From the NCBI RefSeq assembly GCF_024519155.1, contig NZ_JANIFJ010000011.1, positions 1 to 52,798 of the forward strand: 52,798 nucleotides of DNA, read 5' to 3'. The number at the start of each line of letters is the position of its first letter. Positions within the stretch are counted from its first letter, which is position 1. Shown piece by piece: positions 9,147 through 17,661 of this stretch. The notes under the pieces are model-generated. The model was not told the DNA's origin. It saw nothing but the letters and a program-made list of their open reading frames with translations, and did no database searches. Made by a program: the position numbers and the translations under genes. This stretch comes from Mangrovibrevibacter kandeliae. GTDB lineage: Bacteria; Pseudomonadota; Alphaproteobacteria; Rhizobiales; Rhizobiaceae.

Positions 9147-10049
9147 ATGCCCGCCACCCGCATCGACGGCAAGGCCGTCTCGACCGCCGTGTTGGACGAG
9201 GTCACGCAGGCGGCCCGCGCGCTGGAGGCCGAGACCGGCGTACGGCCGGGGCTCGCCGTCGTCCTCGTCGGCGAGGATCCGGCGAGCCAGGTCTATGTCG
9301 GGAGCAAGGGACGGACGGCCGAGGCCTGCGGCTTCCATTCGGTGACCCACCGCCTGCCGGCCGAAACCCTTGAGGCCGATCTCCTGGCGCTCATCGGCCA
9401 GCTCAACGCGGATCCGGCGATCCACGGCATCCTGCAGCAGCTGCCCCTGCCGGGACACCTCGACCCGCAGCGCGTGGTCGCGGCGATCGACCCGGACAAG
9501 GACGTCGACGGCCTGACGGTGGTCAATGCCGGGCGACTCGCCTCCGGCGCGCTCGCCGACGCCTTCGTGCCCTGCACGCCGGCCGGCTGCATGGTGCTGC
9601 TGCGGCGGGTGATGGGGGACGATCTCTCGGGCAGGACCGCCGTGGTGCTCGGCCGCTCGAACCTCGTCGGCAAGCCGATGGCCCATCTCCTGCTCGCCGC
9701 CAACGCGACGGTGACGATGGCCCATTCGCGCACCGCCGACCTTCCGGCGGTCTGCCGCGCGGCGGACATCCTCGTCGCCGCGGTTGGGCGGCCGGAGATG
9801 GTTCAAGCTGACTGGATCAAGCCCGGCGCTGTGGTGATCGACGTCGGCATCAACCGGGTCGATGCGCCGGAGCGCGGCAACGGCAAGACGAGGCTCGTCG
9901 GCGACGTCGCCTACGCGGCGGCCGCGGAGGTCGCCAGCGCGATCACGCCGGTGCCGGGCGGCGTCGGGCCGATGACCATCGCGATGCTGATGGCAAACAC
10001 CGTGAAAGCCGCCTGCCGCGCGACCGGACGCCCGGCGCCGCGGTTCTGA
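9147..10049 (+). CDS. folD: Methylenetetrahydrofolate dehydrogenase / methenyltetrahydrofolate cyclohydrolase
   Basis: Bifunctional one-carbon enzyme that interconverts 5,10-methylene-, 5,10-methenyl- and 10-formyl-tetrahydrofolate in the cytosol, using NADP. At 300 aa it has the usual length. The catalytic segment [13 protein letters not shown] (50-62) carries Y50 and K54. [26 protein letters not shown], the NADP-binding [14 protein letters not shown] and the C-terminal [18 protein letters not shown] are all present. A GGAGGAG ribosome site lies just upstream. The neighbours are unrelated, so it is probably transcribed alone. Confidence 0.96.
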   Translation: MPATRIDGKAVSTAVLDEVTQAARALEAETGVRPGLAVVLVGEDPASQVYVGSKGRTAEACGFHSVTHRLPAETLEADLLALIGQLNADPAIHGILQQLPLPGHLDPQRVVAAIDPDKDVDGLTVVNAGRLASGALADAFVPCTPAGCMVLLRRVMGDDLSGRTAVVLGRSNLVGKPMAHLLLAANATVTMAHSRTADLPAVCRAADILVAAVGRPEMVQADWIKPGAVVIDVGINRVDAPERGNGKTRLVGDVAYAAAAEVASAITPVPGGVGPMTIAMLMANTVKAACRATGRPAPRF

Positions 10050-10199
10050 CGGAACGCCTTGCCAGCAGCGTGCGCTGGCGTCCTCGTCGTCAAGCTGACG
10101 GACGGTCTGACCATCGCGCGGCCGGACCGCGAGTGACGCGGCTCGCCTGTGTCGCGCCGCCCGCGGAGCGCGTACCGCGACGGCTACCGGCCCCGGTCA

Positions 10200-10568
10200 T
10201 CAAGCCGTCTCGGCCTCGTCATAGGCGGCCTGTGCGGCCCGCACGGCATCGATATGCGTCTCCGCCCAAATGCGAAGCGCGTCCACCGGGTCGATCAGCG
10301 TCCGCCCGAGCGGGGTGAGCCGGTACTCCACCGTGACCGGCACCGTCGCCTCGATCCGCCGCGCGACGAGGCCGTCGCGCTGGAGCCCTTTCAGCGTCTG
10401 CGACAGCATCTTCTGCGACAGGCCCTCGATCGCACGGCGCAGCTGGTTGAAGCGCAGCGGCCCGCGCGACAGGAGGCCGAGAATCAGCACCGTCCACTTG
10501 TCGGCCACGCGATCGAGCACGACCCGCGTCGGACAATCGGAAGCATAGGCGTTCGGAGTGCACAGCAT
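10200..10568 (-). CDS. HxlR-family winged-helix transcription regulator
   Basis: A 122 aa repressor-type protein. The start is the ATG at 10568; upstream codons in the same frame belong to the divergent gene. The family pattern is clear: a conserved cysteine near the N-terminus (SDCPTRVVLDRVADKWTVLI), then LRFNQLRRAIEGLSQKMLSQTL and the wing YRLTPLGRTLIDPVDALRIW. HxlR proteins often respond to electrophiles or redox state through that cysteine. It is divergent from the NAD(P)-binding oxidoreductase at 10660, the usual arrangement for a regulator and its target. Confidence 0.9.
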   Translation of the reverse strand: MLCTPNAYASDCPTRVVLDRVADKWTVLILGLLSRGPLRFNQLRRAIEGLSQKMLSQTLKGLQRDGLVARRIEATVPVTVEYRLTPLGRTLIDPVDALRIWAETHIDAVRAAQAAYDEAETA

Positions 10569-10638
10569 CGGTTCCTCCGCGGTGACCAGGTGGGGTCGTA
10601 GTGCCTTCTTTACACCAGGACTGCAAGACGACATCTGG

Positions 10639-10660
10639 TACCCATCAGAAACCAGGGGTA
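10639..10660. promoter_or_regulatory. Candidate HxlR operator in the divergent gap
   Basis: An inverted repeat TACCC-N12-GGGTA spans 10639-10660 between hxlR and the divergent oxidoreductase. Its left arm lies inside GGTACC and its right arm reaches the first possible start codon (10660). Position and symmetry suit a winged-helix dimer; binding is not demonstrated. Confidence 0.35.
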
Positions 10661-11274
10661 TGAAGATGAAGATCGCTCTCGTCGGTGCCAGCGGCAATGT
10701 CGGCAGCCGCATCCTGAAGGAACTGTCCGATCGCCACCACGCGGTCACGGCGATCGCCCGCCGCGTCGAGGCCATCCCCTCCCTGCCGGGCGTGACGGCG
10801 GTCGCCGGCGATGCCGCCGATCCTGCGCATCTGGCGGGCCTCATCGCCGGGCACGATGCCGTCGTATCCGCCTTGCGGTTCCTTGACCAGGAACCACAGT
10901 CCCTCATCCGGGCCGTGCGCATCTCGGGGGTGCGCCGCTACCTCGTGGTCGGCGGCGCCGGCAGCCTCGAGGTCGCACCGGGCGTGAAGCTGATCGACAC
11001 GCCCGACTTTCCCGAGGCGTACAAGTCCGAGGCGGCAGCCGGATCGCGCGTCCTCGACGCGCTCCGTCAGCAGGCCGACGTCGAATGGACGTTCCTGTCG
11101 CCTTCCGCGGTGCTCTCGGCGGGCGAGCGGACGGGTCGGTTCCGCTTGGGCGGCGACCAGCTTCTGACGCACGCGGGCGGCAGTTCGATTTCCTATGAAG
11201 ACTATGCGGTGGCGCTGGCGGACGAGATCGAGAGTCCGGCGCACGTGCGCGAGCGCTTCACCGTCGGCTACTGA
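10660..11274 (+). CDS. NAD(P)H-binding oxidoreductase (NmrA/YwnB-like, atypical SDR)
   Basis: A 204 aa Rossmann-fold protein with the dinucleotide motif GASGNVGSRIL at the N-terminus, the segment AGDAADPAHLAGLIAGHDAVVSAL, and SGVRRYLVVGGAGSLEVAPG typical of small NAD(P)H-binding proteins related to NmrA, BLVRB and YwnB. Two starts are possible: ATG at 10660 or ATG at 10666. The second has an AGGGG at 10654-10658 at better spacing. It is divergent from an HxlR regulator, a pairing common for electrophile- or quinone-responsive reductases. The substrate is unknown. Confidence 0.85.
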   Translation: MKMKIALVGASGNVGSRILKELSDRHHAVTAIARRVEAIPSLPGVTAVAGDAADPAHLAGLIAGHDAVVSALRFLDQEPQSLIRAVRISGVRRYLVVGGAGSLEVAPGVKLIDTPDFPEAYKSEAAAGSRVLDALRQQADVEWTFLSPSAVLSAGERTGRFRLGGDQLLTHAGGSSISYEDYAVALADEIESPAHVRERFTVGY

Positions 11275-11289
11275 CGACGGCGCAAACGA

Positions 11290-11314
11290 AAATGGCGGGC
11301 ACTGCCCGCCATTT
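11290..11314. terminator. Bidirectional hairpin between convergent genes
   Basis: AAATGGCGGGC (11290-11300) and GCCCGCCATTT (11304-11314) form an 11 bp stem with a 3 nt loop between the oxidoreductase stop (11274) and the grpE stop (11339). The A/T-rich base of the stem serves both directions. Confidence 0.75.
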
Positions 11315-11338
11315 GGGTCCGTCGGCAATGCCGCCCGC

Positions 11339-12004
11339 TCAGCCGGCGTCGCCCGCGGCCTCCGCCGGCTTCGGCTCTGCGGCCTGCTTCGGGCCGCCCT
11401 TCGACACGCCCACCAGCGCCGGCCGCAGCACGCGGTCGCCGATGGCATAGCCGGCCTGCACGACCTGGACGACGGTGCCGTTCGGCACGTCCGGGTTCGG
11501 CACCTCGAACATCGCCTGGTGGAAGTTCGCGTCAAAGCGCTGGCCTTCCGGCTCGAGCCGCTTCACGCCGAACTTCTCGAGCGAGGCGAGCATGCCGCGC
11601 TCGGTCACCTCGACGCCCTCGATCAGCGCCGTCAGGCCGTTCTCGCCGCTCGCCCGGGCCTCGTCCGGCACCGCATCGATCGCCCGGCGCAGGTTGTCGG
11701 TCACCGACAGCATCTCGCGCGCGAAACTCGTCACGGCATAGGTGCGCGCGTCCTTGATCTCGCGCTCGGTCCGCCGGCGCAGGTTCTCCATTTCGGCGGC
11801 AAGCCTCAGCATGCGGTCCTTGACGTCGGCATTCTCGGCTTCGAGAGCCGCCATCCGCTCGGCATCGGCCGCCGACTGCAAGTCCTCATTGGCCGCGAAG
11901 CCGCTCGCGCCCTCCGCCGCGCCATCGGCGTCCGTGAAGGCCTGCTCGGCGTCGAGCGCCTCGTCCGCCTCGGGCTCGATGTGCTTCTCGGTCTCGCTCG
12001 TCAT
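11339..12004 (-). CDS. grpE: Nucleotide exchange factor GrpE
   Basis: Co-chaperone that releases ADP from DnaK during the heat-shock folding cycle. The start is the ATG at 12004 ([12 protein letters not shown]), giving 221 aa. The family layout is visible: an acidic N-terminal tail, a long coiled coil ([34 protein letters not shown]), and the beta-rich C-terminal head [20 protein letters not shown] and [20 protein letters not shown]. The extreme C-terminus is Ala/Pro/Glu-rich. It lies 118 nt after hrcA on the same strand, the normal hrcA-grpE order of alphaproteobacteria. Confidence 0.96.
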   Translation of the reverse strand: MTSETEKHIEPEADEALDAEQAFTDADGAAEGASGFAANEDLQSAADAERMAALEAENADVKDRMLRLAAEMENLRRRTEREIKDARTYAVTSFAREMLSVTDNLRRAIDAVPDEARASGENGLTALIEGVEVTERGMLASLEKFGVKRLEPEGQRFDANFHQAMFEVPNPDVPNGTVVQVVQAGYAIGDRVLRPALVGVSKGGPKQAAEPKPAEAAGDAG

Positions 12005-12122
12005 CGGTCGGGGAACTCCGTCGCTGCCGGTTCGGGCGGCAACGACCGGCACGCGCCAGCCGCCATCCGCCTCGGGGAAGGAATGATTTCGCAGCGGCAT
12101 ATCGATTGCCGACGCGCAGAAA

Positions 12123-13220
12123 TCAAGCCCGGACGGCCGCCCCGCCGGACCGCAGCAGCCGCGACACCAGCCGGGCGGTGTAGTCCACCATCGGCACGAT
12201 CCGCCGGTAGTTCAGCCGTGTCGGCCCGATGACGCCGACCGCGCCGATCACCCGCTCCTCGCCGTCCCGATAGGGCGCAATGACGAGCGACGAGCCGGAG
12301 AGACTGAACAGCTTGTTCTCCGAGCCGATGAAGATCCGCACGCCCGAGCCGCTCTCCGCGAGATCGAGGAGCTCGATGATGCCGCGCTTCGATTCGAGAT
12401 CGTCGAAGAGGTGGCGGAGCCGCTCGACGTCGTCGCTGGCGCTGAGGTTCTCGATCAGGTTCGCCCGGCCGCGCACGATCAGGCGCGACGGCTGGTCCTC
12501 GCTCGCGCCGGACCAGACGGCAAGCCCCTGCTCGACGAGCTCGCGCGACAGCTGGTCGAGCGCCAGCGTCGTCTCCGCCTGCAGCGCCCGCATGTGCTCG
12601 CGCGCCTCGCCGAGCGTGCGGCCGACGACATGGGCGTTGAGGAAGTTGCCTGCTTCGACGAGCTGCGAGGCGGTGACGCCCGCCGGCAGATCGACGACGC
12701 GGTTCTCGACGTCGCCGTTCGCGCCGACGAGAATCGCCAGCGCCTTCTGCGGCTCGAGGCGGATGAACTCGATGTGCTTCAGGCGAAGGTCGGACTTCGA
12801 GGTCAGCACGAGACCGGCACCCCGAGACAGGCCGGAGAGCATCTGGCTCGCCTCGGTCAGCAGCGAATCGTAGGACCGGTGGTCGCCGAGCGAGCGCACC
12901 GTCTCCTCGATCTCCTCGCGCTCCTTCTGCGCGATGTCCCCGACCTCGAGAAAGGCATCGACGAAGAAGCGCAGGCCGAGCTCGGTCGGCACCCGGCCGG
13001 CACTGACGTGCGGCGCGTAGATCAGGCCGAGCGCCTCGAGGTCGCTCATCACGTTGCGCACCGAGGCCGGCGACAGCGCCGTCGACAGCATGCGCGAGAG
13101 CGAGCGCGAGCCGACCGGCTCGCCGATCTCCAGATAGCTCTCGACGATCAGCCGGAATATCTCCCGCGACCGCTCGTGCAGCGGCCCCGGAAACTCGACC
13201 GGCAGCCTGAAGTCGTACAT
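12123..13220 (-). CDS. hrcA: Heat-inducible transcription repressor HrcA
   Basis: Repressor of groESL-type heat-shock genes, acting at CIRCE elements. The start is the ATG at 13220 ([10 protein letters not shown]), giving 365 aa; the frame is open further upstream but that part has no family character. N-terminal winged helix: [20 protein letters not shown] and the recognition segment [20 protein letters not shown]. The GAF-like middle and the C-terminal [20 protein letters not shown] and [18 protein letters not shown] are typical. No CIRCE copy is visible in front of this gene. It is divergent from rph. Confidence 0.96.
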   Translation of the reverse strand: MYDFRLPVEFPGPLHERSREIFRLIVESYLEIGEPVGSRSLSRMLSTALSPASVRNVMSDLEALGLIYAPHVSAGRVPTELGLRFFVDAFLEVGDIAQKEREEIEETVRSLGDHRSYDSLLTEASQMLSGLSRGAGLVLTSKSDLRLKHIEFIRLEPQKALAILVGANGDVENRVVDLPAGVTASQLVEAGNFLNAHVVGRTLGEAREHMRALQAETTLALDQLSRELVEQGLAVWSGASEDQPSRLIVRGRANLIENLSASDDVERLRHLFDDLESKRGIIELLDLAESGSGVRIFIGSENKLFSLSGSSLVIAPYRDGEERVIGAVGVIGPTRLNYRRIVPMVDYTARLVSRLLRSGGAAVRA

Positions 13221-13455
13221 GCCCACGGCGTCCTCGCTTGCCGCTGAAATATATTGAGGATCGCCCGCCGCGCCAAGGTGCCGACGGCGGTTCGGCCGCA
13301 TTCGGGTGCGCTGGACAGCTTCGGTCAAGTTCGCGAACCGATGCTGGAGCGCGTGGGGTGCAACGCGTTAACGCGTGTTAAGGAAATCCTTTGCGCCGCT
13401 TCGCCACGGCGTCTAGAACCGGCCAATCACCGGTCTCGACGAACACAGGATTTTC

Positions 13456-14172
13456 ATGCGCCCCTCCAAACGCGCCAGCGACGAACTTCGCACCGTCAGC
13501 CTCGAACGCGGCGTGTCACGCCATGCCGAGGGCTCCTGCCTGGTGAAGTTCGGCGACACGCACGTCCTGTGCACGGCGAGCCTGGAGGAGAAGGTGCCGG
13601 GCTGGCTGAAGAACACCGGCCGCGGCTGGGTGACCGCTGAATACGGCATGCTGCCGCGCGCCACCGGCGACCGGATGCGCCGCGAGGCGGCGACCGGCAA
13701 GCAGTCGGGTCGCACGCAGGAGATCCAGCGCCTGATCGGCCGCTCGCTGCGCGCGGTCGTCGACCTTCAGACGCTCGGCGAGCGCCAGATCACCCTCGAC
13801 TGCGACGTCGTGCAGGCCGACGGCGGCACCCGCACCGCCTCGATCACCGGCGCCTGGGTGGCGCTCCATGACTGCCTCGGCTGGATGGCGGAGCGCGGCA
13901 TGGTCAAGCGCGAGGCGGTGCTGAAGGATCACGTCGCGGCGATCTCCTGCGGCATCGCCAGGGGCGAGCCGGTGCTCGACCTCGACTACATCGAGGACAG
14001 TGCGGCGGAGACCGACGCCAATTTCGTGATGACCGGCAGCGGCGCGATCGTCGAGGTGCAGGGCACCGCCGAGGGTGCGCCGTTCAGCGAGGCCGAGTTC
14101 CTGGCGCTGATGCAGCTCGCACGGACCGGGATCGCCCGGCTCGTCGAGATGCAGAAGAGCGCGATCGGCTGA
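13456..14172 (+). CDS. rph: Ribonuclease PH
   Basis: Phosphate-dependent 3'-5' exoribonuclease that trims the 3' ends of tRNA precursors; works as a hexamer in the cytosol. At 238 aa it has the standard length. Hallmarks: [20 protein letters not shown] at the N-terminus, [20 protein letters not shown] with [20 protein letters not shown]-type phosphate-binding residues, [20 protein letters not shown], and [20 protein letters not shown]. It starts a compact plus-strand run rph-rdgB-hemW-rsmI-yraN. Confidence 0.97.
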   Translation: MRPSKRASDELRTVSLERGVSRHAEGSCLVKFGDTHVLCTASLEEKVPGWLKNTGRGWVTAEYGMLPRATGDRMRREAATGKQSGRTQEIQRLIGRSLRAVVDLQTLGERQITLDCDVVQADGGTRTASITGAWVALHDCLGWMAERGMVKREAVLKDHVAAISCGIARGEPVLDLDYIEDSAAETDANFVMTGSGAIVEVQGTAEGAPFSEAEFLALMQLARTGIARLVEMQKSAIG

Positions 14173-14179
14173 CATCGCG

Positions 14180-14824
14180 ATGCCCAACCTCCTCGACCCG
14201 AAGGACGGCCCGCTCCTCGTCGCCAGCCACAACCGCGGCAAGATCTGGGAGATTCGCGAGCTTCTCGGCCCCTTCGGCTTCGAGGTGACGTCGGCGGACG
14301 CGCTGGGCCTGCCCGAGCCGGAGGAAACCGGGTCGAGCTTCGAGGAGAACGCCCGGCTGAAGGCGCTCGCCTCGGCGACGGCGGCGAACCTCGTGGCGCT
14401 GTCGGACGATTCGGGTCTGTGCGTCGACGCGCTCGGCGGCGATCCCGGCATCTACTCGGCGCGCTGGGCCGGTCCGAAGAAGGACTTCGCGATGGCCATG
14501 CGCAACATCGAGGAGAAGCTGCAGGCGAAGGGCGCCACCCAGCCGGAGGACCGCCGCGGCCGCTTCGTCGCCGTGCTCTGCCTTGCCTGGCCGGACGGGC
14601 GCACGCGCGAGTTCCGCGGCGAGGTCGAGGGCGGGATCGTCTGGCCGCCGCGCGGCACGCTCGGCTTCGGCTACGACCCGATCTTCCTGCCGGACGGCAT
14701 GGAGAAGACCTTCGGCGAGATGATGTCGGCGGACAAGCATGGCTGGACGCCCGGGCAGCCGACCGCGCTGTCGCATCGGGCGCGGGCCTTCAAGCTCTTC
14801 GCCGAGGAAGCGCTCGGGGTCTGA
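14180..14824 (+). CDS. rdgB: Non-canonical purine NTP pyrophosphatase (RdgB/HAM1)
   Basis: House-cleaning enzyme that hydrolyses ITP, dITP and XTP to the monophosphates so deaminated bases do not enter nucleic acid. The 214 aa protein has the substrate-binding ASHNRGK (15-21), the catalytic [12 protein letters not shown] (76-87), SARWAG (93-98), and the C-terminal [10 protein letters not shown] and LSHRARA blocks. It begins 7 nt after rph and is 19 nt before hemW, so one transcript is likely. Confidence 0.97.
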   Translation: MPNLLDPKDGPLLVASHNRGKIWEIRELLGPFGFEVTSADALGLPEPEETGSSFEENARLKALASATAANLVALSDDSGLCVDALGGDPGIYSARWAGPKKDFAMAMRNIEEKLQAKGATQPEDRRGRFVAVLCLAWPDGRTREFRGEVEGGIVWPPRGTLGFGYDPIFLPDGMEKTFGEMMSADKHGWTPGQPTALSHRARAFKLFAEEALGV

Positions 14825-14843
14825 TGAAGATGAAGGGGCTCGC

Positions 14844-16040
14844 ATGAACATGTACCAGCCGGCGCCCTCGCTGCTCCTGCCCTTCCCGCCGGTCGCACGC
14901 GAGCCGGGCTTCGGCGTCTATGTCCACTGGCCGTTCTGCGCGGCCAAGTGCCCCTATTGCGACTTCAACAGCCACGTCCGGCACGAGCCGGTGGACCAGG
15001 AGCGCTACGTCGCGGCCTTCCGGCGCGAGCTTGCGGTGATGGCCGCGCGCTCGCGCGGCGAGCGGGTGACCTCGATCTTCCTCGGCGGCGGCACGCCGTC
15101 GCTGATGCGGCCGGAGACCGTTGCGGCGATCCTGGAGGCCATCGCGGCCAACTGGACGGTCGCGCCCGACGCCGAAATCACCATGGAGGCCAACCCCTCC
15201 AGCGTCGAGGCCGAGCGCTTCCGCGGCTATCGCGCCGCCGGCGTCAACCGGGTCTCGCTCGGCGTGCAGGCACTGGACGACGCGGACCTGAAGCGGCTCG
15301 GCCGGCTGCACGACGTCGCCCAGGCGCTCGAGGCCGTCGAGCTCGCTCGCGCCACCTTCCCGCGCCTCTCCTTCGACCTGATCTATGCCCGGCCGGGGCA
15401 GACGGTCGAGGCCTGGGAAGACGAGCTGAACCGGGCGATCGATCTCGCCGCGGACCATCTGTCGCTCTACCAGCTGACCATCGAGGAGGGCACGCCCTTC
15501 TTTGCGCTCCACAAGGCGGGCAAGCTGCCGGTTCCGGACGGCGAGACCTCGGCCGCGCTCTACGAGGCAACGCAGGCGCTGACCGCCGCCCGCGGCCTGC
15601 CGGCCTACGAGATATCCAACCACGCGGTGCCCGGCGCCGAGTCGCGCCACAACCTCACCTACTGGCGCTACGGCCTCTATGCCGGCGTCGGCCCCGGCGC
15701 GCACGGCCGGCTGCAGGGCCGCACGGGTCGCCACGCGATCGCCACCGAGCGGCATCCCGAGACCTGGCTGAAGATGGTCGAGGACTGGGACAGCGGCATC
15801 GTCGCCGACGAACCGCTGACGGCCGTCGAGGAGGCCGACGAGCTCCTGCTGATGGGCCTGCGCCTTGCCGAGGGCATCGACCTCAAGCGCTGGCGCGAAC
15901 TGACCGGGCGCGACATCGACGCGCGCAGCGAAGCCGATCTGTGCGCCCACGGCATGGTCGAGCGGCTGGGACCGGACCGGCTCCGCGCCACGCCCGCCGG
16001 CATGCTGGTGCTCGATGCGGTGGTCGCCGATCTTGCCTGA
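14844..16040 (+). CDS. hemW: Radical SAM haem chaperone HemW
   Basis: Radical SAM protein once called oxygen-independent coproporphyrinogen oxidase-like; HemW proteins bind haem and deliver it to acceptor proteins. The start is the ATG at 14844 (MNMYQPAPS), giving 398 aa. The [4Fe-4S] motif CAAKCPYC (C32, C36, C39) follows VYVHWPF as in HemW. GGGTPSL, EANPSSVEAERF, GVNRVSLGVQAL, SFDLIYARPGQT and the C-terminal winged-helix HemN_C-like domain are present. The HemN-specific N-terminal extension is absent, which favours HemW over HemN. Confidence 0.94.
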   Translation: MNMYQPAPSLLLPFPPVAREPGFGVYVHWPFCAAKCPYCDFNSHVRHEPVDQERYVAAFRRELAVMAARSRGERVTSIFLGGGTPSLMRPETVAAILEAIAANWTVAPDAEITMEANPSSVEAERFRGYRAAGVNRVSLGVQALDDADLKRLGRLHDVAQALEAVELARATFPRLSFDLIYARPGQTVEAWEDELNRAIDLAADHLSLYQLTIEEGTPFFALHKAGKLPVPDGETSAALYEATQALTAARGLPAYEISNHAVPGAESRHNLTYWRYGLYAGVGPGAHGRLQGRTGRHAIATERHPETWLKMVEDWDSGIVADEPLTAVEEADELLLMGLRLAEGIDLKRWRELTGRDIDARSEADLCAHGMVERLGPDRLRATPAGMLVLDAVVADLA

Positions 16041-16067
16041 TCGGCACCGCGGGCCGATCCTTGCCGC

Positions 16068-16973
16068 ATGAGCGACGACGACGCGAATGCCTCAAGTCAC
16101 TACCGGATCGCGCAGGCGAGCTTCACCGCCCCTCGTCCGGAGCCGGCGCTTTATCTCGTCGCGACCCCGATCGGCAATCTTGGCGACATCACCCTGCGGG
16201 CACTCGAGTTGATCGCCGGGGCTGACCGGCTCGCCTGCGAGGACACCCGCGTCACCGCCAAGCTCCTGCAGCGCTTCGGCATCGAGCGGCGGGCGACCGC
16301 CTACCACGAGCACAACGCCGAGGAGGCGGGCGACGCGCTGCTTGCCGACCTTGAGGCTGGCCGCAGCGTCGCACTGGTCTCCGATGCCGGCACGCCGCTG
16401 GTCTCGGACCCCGGGTTCCGCCTGGTCGGTGCCGCGATCGAGCGCGGCATCCCCGTCGTGCCGGTACCCGGCGCCTCGGCCCTCCTGTCGGCGCTGCAGG
16501 TCTCGGGCCTGCCCTCCGACGCCTTCTTCTTCGCCGGCTTCCTGCCGCAGAAGCAGGGCGCGCGGCGCGCGCGCCTGGAGGAGCTGGCGCGCATCCCCGG
16601 AACGCTGATCCTCTACGAGGCGCCGCACCGGATTGCCGAGAGTCTCGCCGACATGGCGGCCGTGGTCGGCGGGGATCGAAAGGCGGCGGTGTCGCGGGAA
16701 CTCACCAAGGCCTACGAGACCACCTACCGGGGCACCCTCGCCGTGCTCGCCACGGAGTTCGCCGAGGCGGAACGGGTGCGCGGCGAGATCGTCGTCTGTG
16801 TCGCACCGGCGCCGGCCGCCGAAGCGAGTGCGCCGGCTGATGCGGACGCCATCCTGCGCGGCCTCCTCGCCGAGATGAAGCCGGCGCAGGCCGCCCAGGA
16901 GGCGGCCCGTCTCACCGGCCTGCCCCGCCGCGACCTCTATCGCCGCGCCCTCGACTTCAAGTCCGCCGGATGA
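16068..16973 (+). CDS. rsmI: 16S rRNA (cytidine1402-2'-O)-methyltransferase
   Basis: SAM-dependent enzyme that 2'-O-methylates C1402 in the decoding centre of 16S rRNA. The 301 aa protein has the tetrapyrrole-methylase-fold signatures [13 protein letters not shown] (30-42), [42 protein letters not shown] and [10 protein letters not shown], followed by [10 protein letters not shown]. The stop overlaps the yraN ATG by 4 nt (ATGA). The rsmI-yraN pair is common in alphaproteobacteria. Confidence 0.96.
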   Translation: MSDDDANASSHYRIAQASFTAPRPEPALYLVATPIGNLGDITLRALELIAGADRLACEDTRVTAKLLQRFGIERRATAYHEHNAEEAGDALLADLEAGRSVALVSDAGTPLVSDPGFRLVGAAIERGIPVVPVPGASALLSALQVSGLPSDAFFFAGFLPQKQGARRARLEELARIPGTLILYEAPHRIAESLADMAAVVGGDRKAAVSRELTKAYETTYRGTLAVLATEFAEAERVRGEIVVCVAPAPAAEASAPADADAILRGLLAEMKPAQAAQEAARLTGLPRRDLYRRALDFKSAG

Positions 16974-17350
16974 CGCCGCGCGCGTCAGGCGTCGAGGAGC
17001 GTCGCCACCGCTTCCGCAAGGGACATCGGGGCGAGCGGCTCGCGGCCCTCGCGCTGCGCCTCAAGCTCTACCGCATCGTCGCACGGCGCTTCCGCACCAG
17101 GCTCGGCGAGATCGACCTCATCGCGCGTCGCGGAGACCTTGTCGCCATCGTCGAGGTGAAGGCTCGCCCGACGCTGATGGAGGCGATGGACGCCGTCGGC
17201 CCGCTGGCGCAGCGGCGCATCGAGGCGGCCGCCGACCTCTGGCTTGCACGCCAGCCCGACCATGCCCATCTGTCGATCCGCTTCGACCTGATGGCCATCC
17301 TTCCCGGCCGTTGGCCGGTGCATGTGAAGGACGCGTGGCAGGCCCGCTGA
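16970..17350 (+). CDS. yraN: YraN family protein (UPF0102), endonuclease-like fold
   Basis: A 126 aa member of UPF0102, a family with a restriction-endonuclease-like fold and no settled role. The conserved core is visible: [39 protein letters not shown] and [12 protein letters not shown], giving the E-D-ExK arrangement of PD-(D/E)XK folds, then [20 protein letters not shown] at the end. It starts inside the rsmI stop (ATGA overlap), so translation is coupled. Confidence 0.93.
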   Translation: MTPRASGVEERRHRFRKGHRGERLAALALRLKLYRIVARRFRTRLGEIDLIARRGDLVAIVEVKARPTLMEAMDAVGPLAQRRIEAAADLWLARQPDHAHLSIRFDLMAILPGRWPVHVKDAWQAR

Positions 17351-17661
17351 CCGCCCGCGCCGGTTGAATGCGCCGAAACGCCGCATCGTCAGCGCAAAAC
17401 TTGGACGCTGCTGCAACCCTTGCGCCGCGACCCGGATTACCCTGTGCCGGTTCTCTGCAATGCTTACCAAACCGTGAAGTCCTCCGGCGGAAGCATTGCA
17501 TGTCACGAGTGGCTGGCGCATAGGAGCGCGCCCTTGGTGCGGCGCGGCAGTGATGGGCCGTCGTCGTCCGGCACCGGATCGAGCGCTATCACAGCGCCGG
17601 GACGGGACGCAGCGTATGTAGGATCATGGCGCCCTCGCGTGCGGCGCTCCCGGAGGTGACT
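17351..17661 (+). other. Intergenic leader upstream of kup
   Basis: About 310 nt between the yraN stop and the preferred kup start. I see no open gene with family character, no RNA fold I recognise and no clear promoter boxes. A kup promoter must lie here because yraN ends an operon and kup has a long untranslated leader. Confidence 0.4.

Noticed and set aside
13221-13455. CIRCE element in front of hrcA
   Set aside because: No TTAGCACTC-type inverted repeat is present in the hrcA-rph gap.
17351-17661. Riboswitch in the kup leader
   Set aside because: No conserved core of a known class was recognised; only an unassigned leader can be claimed.
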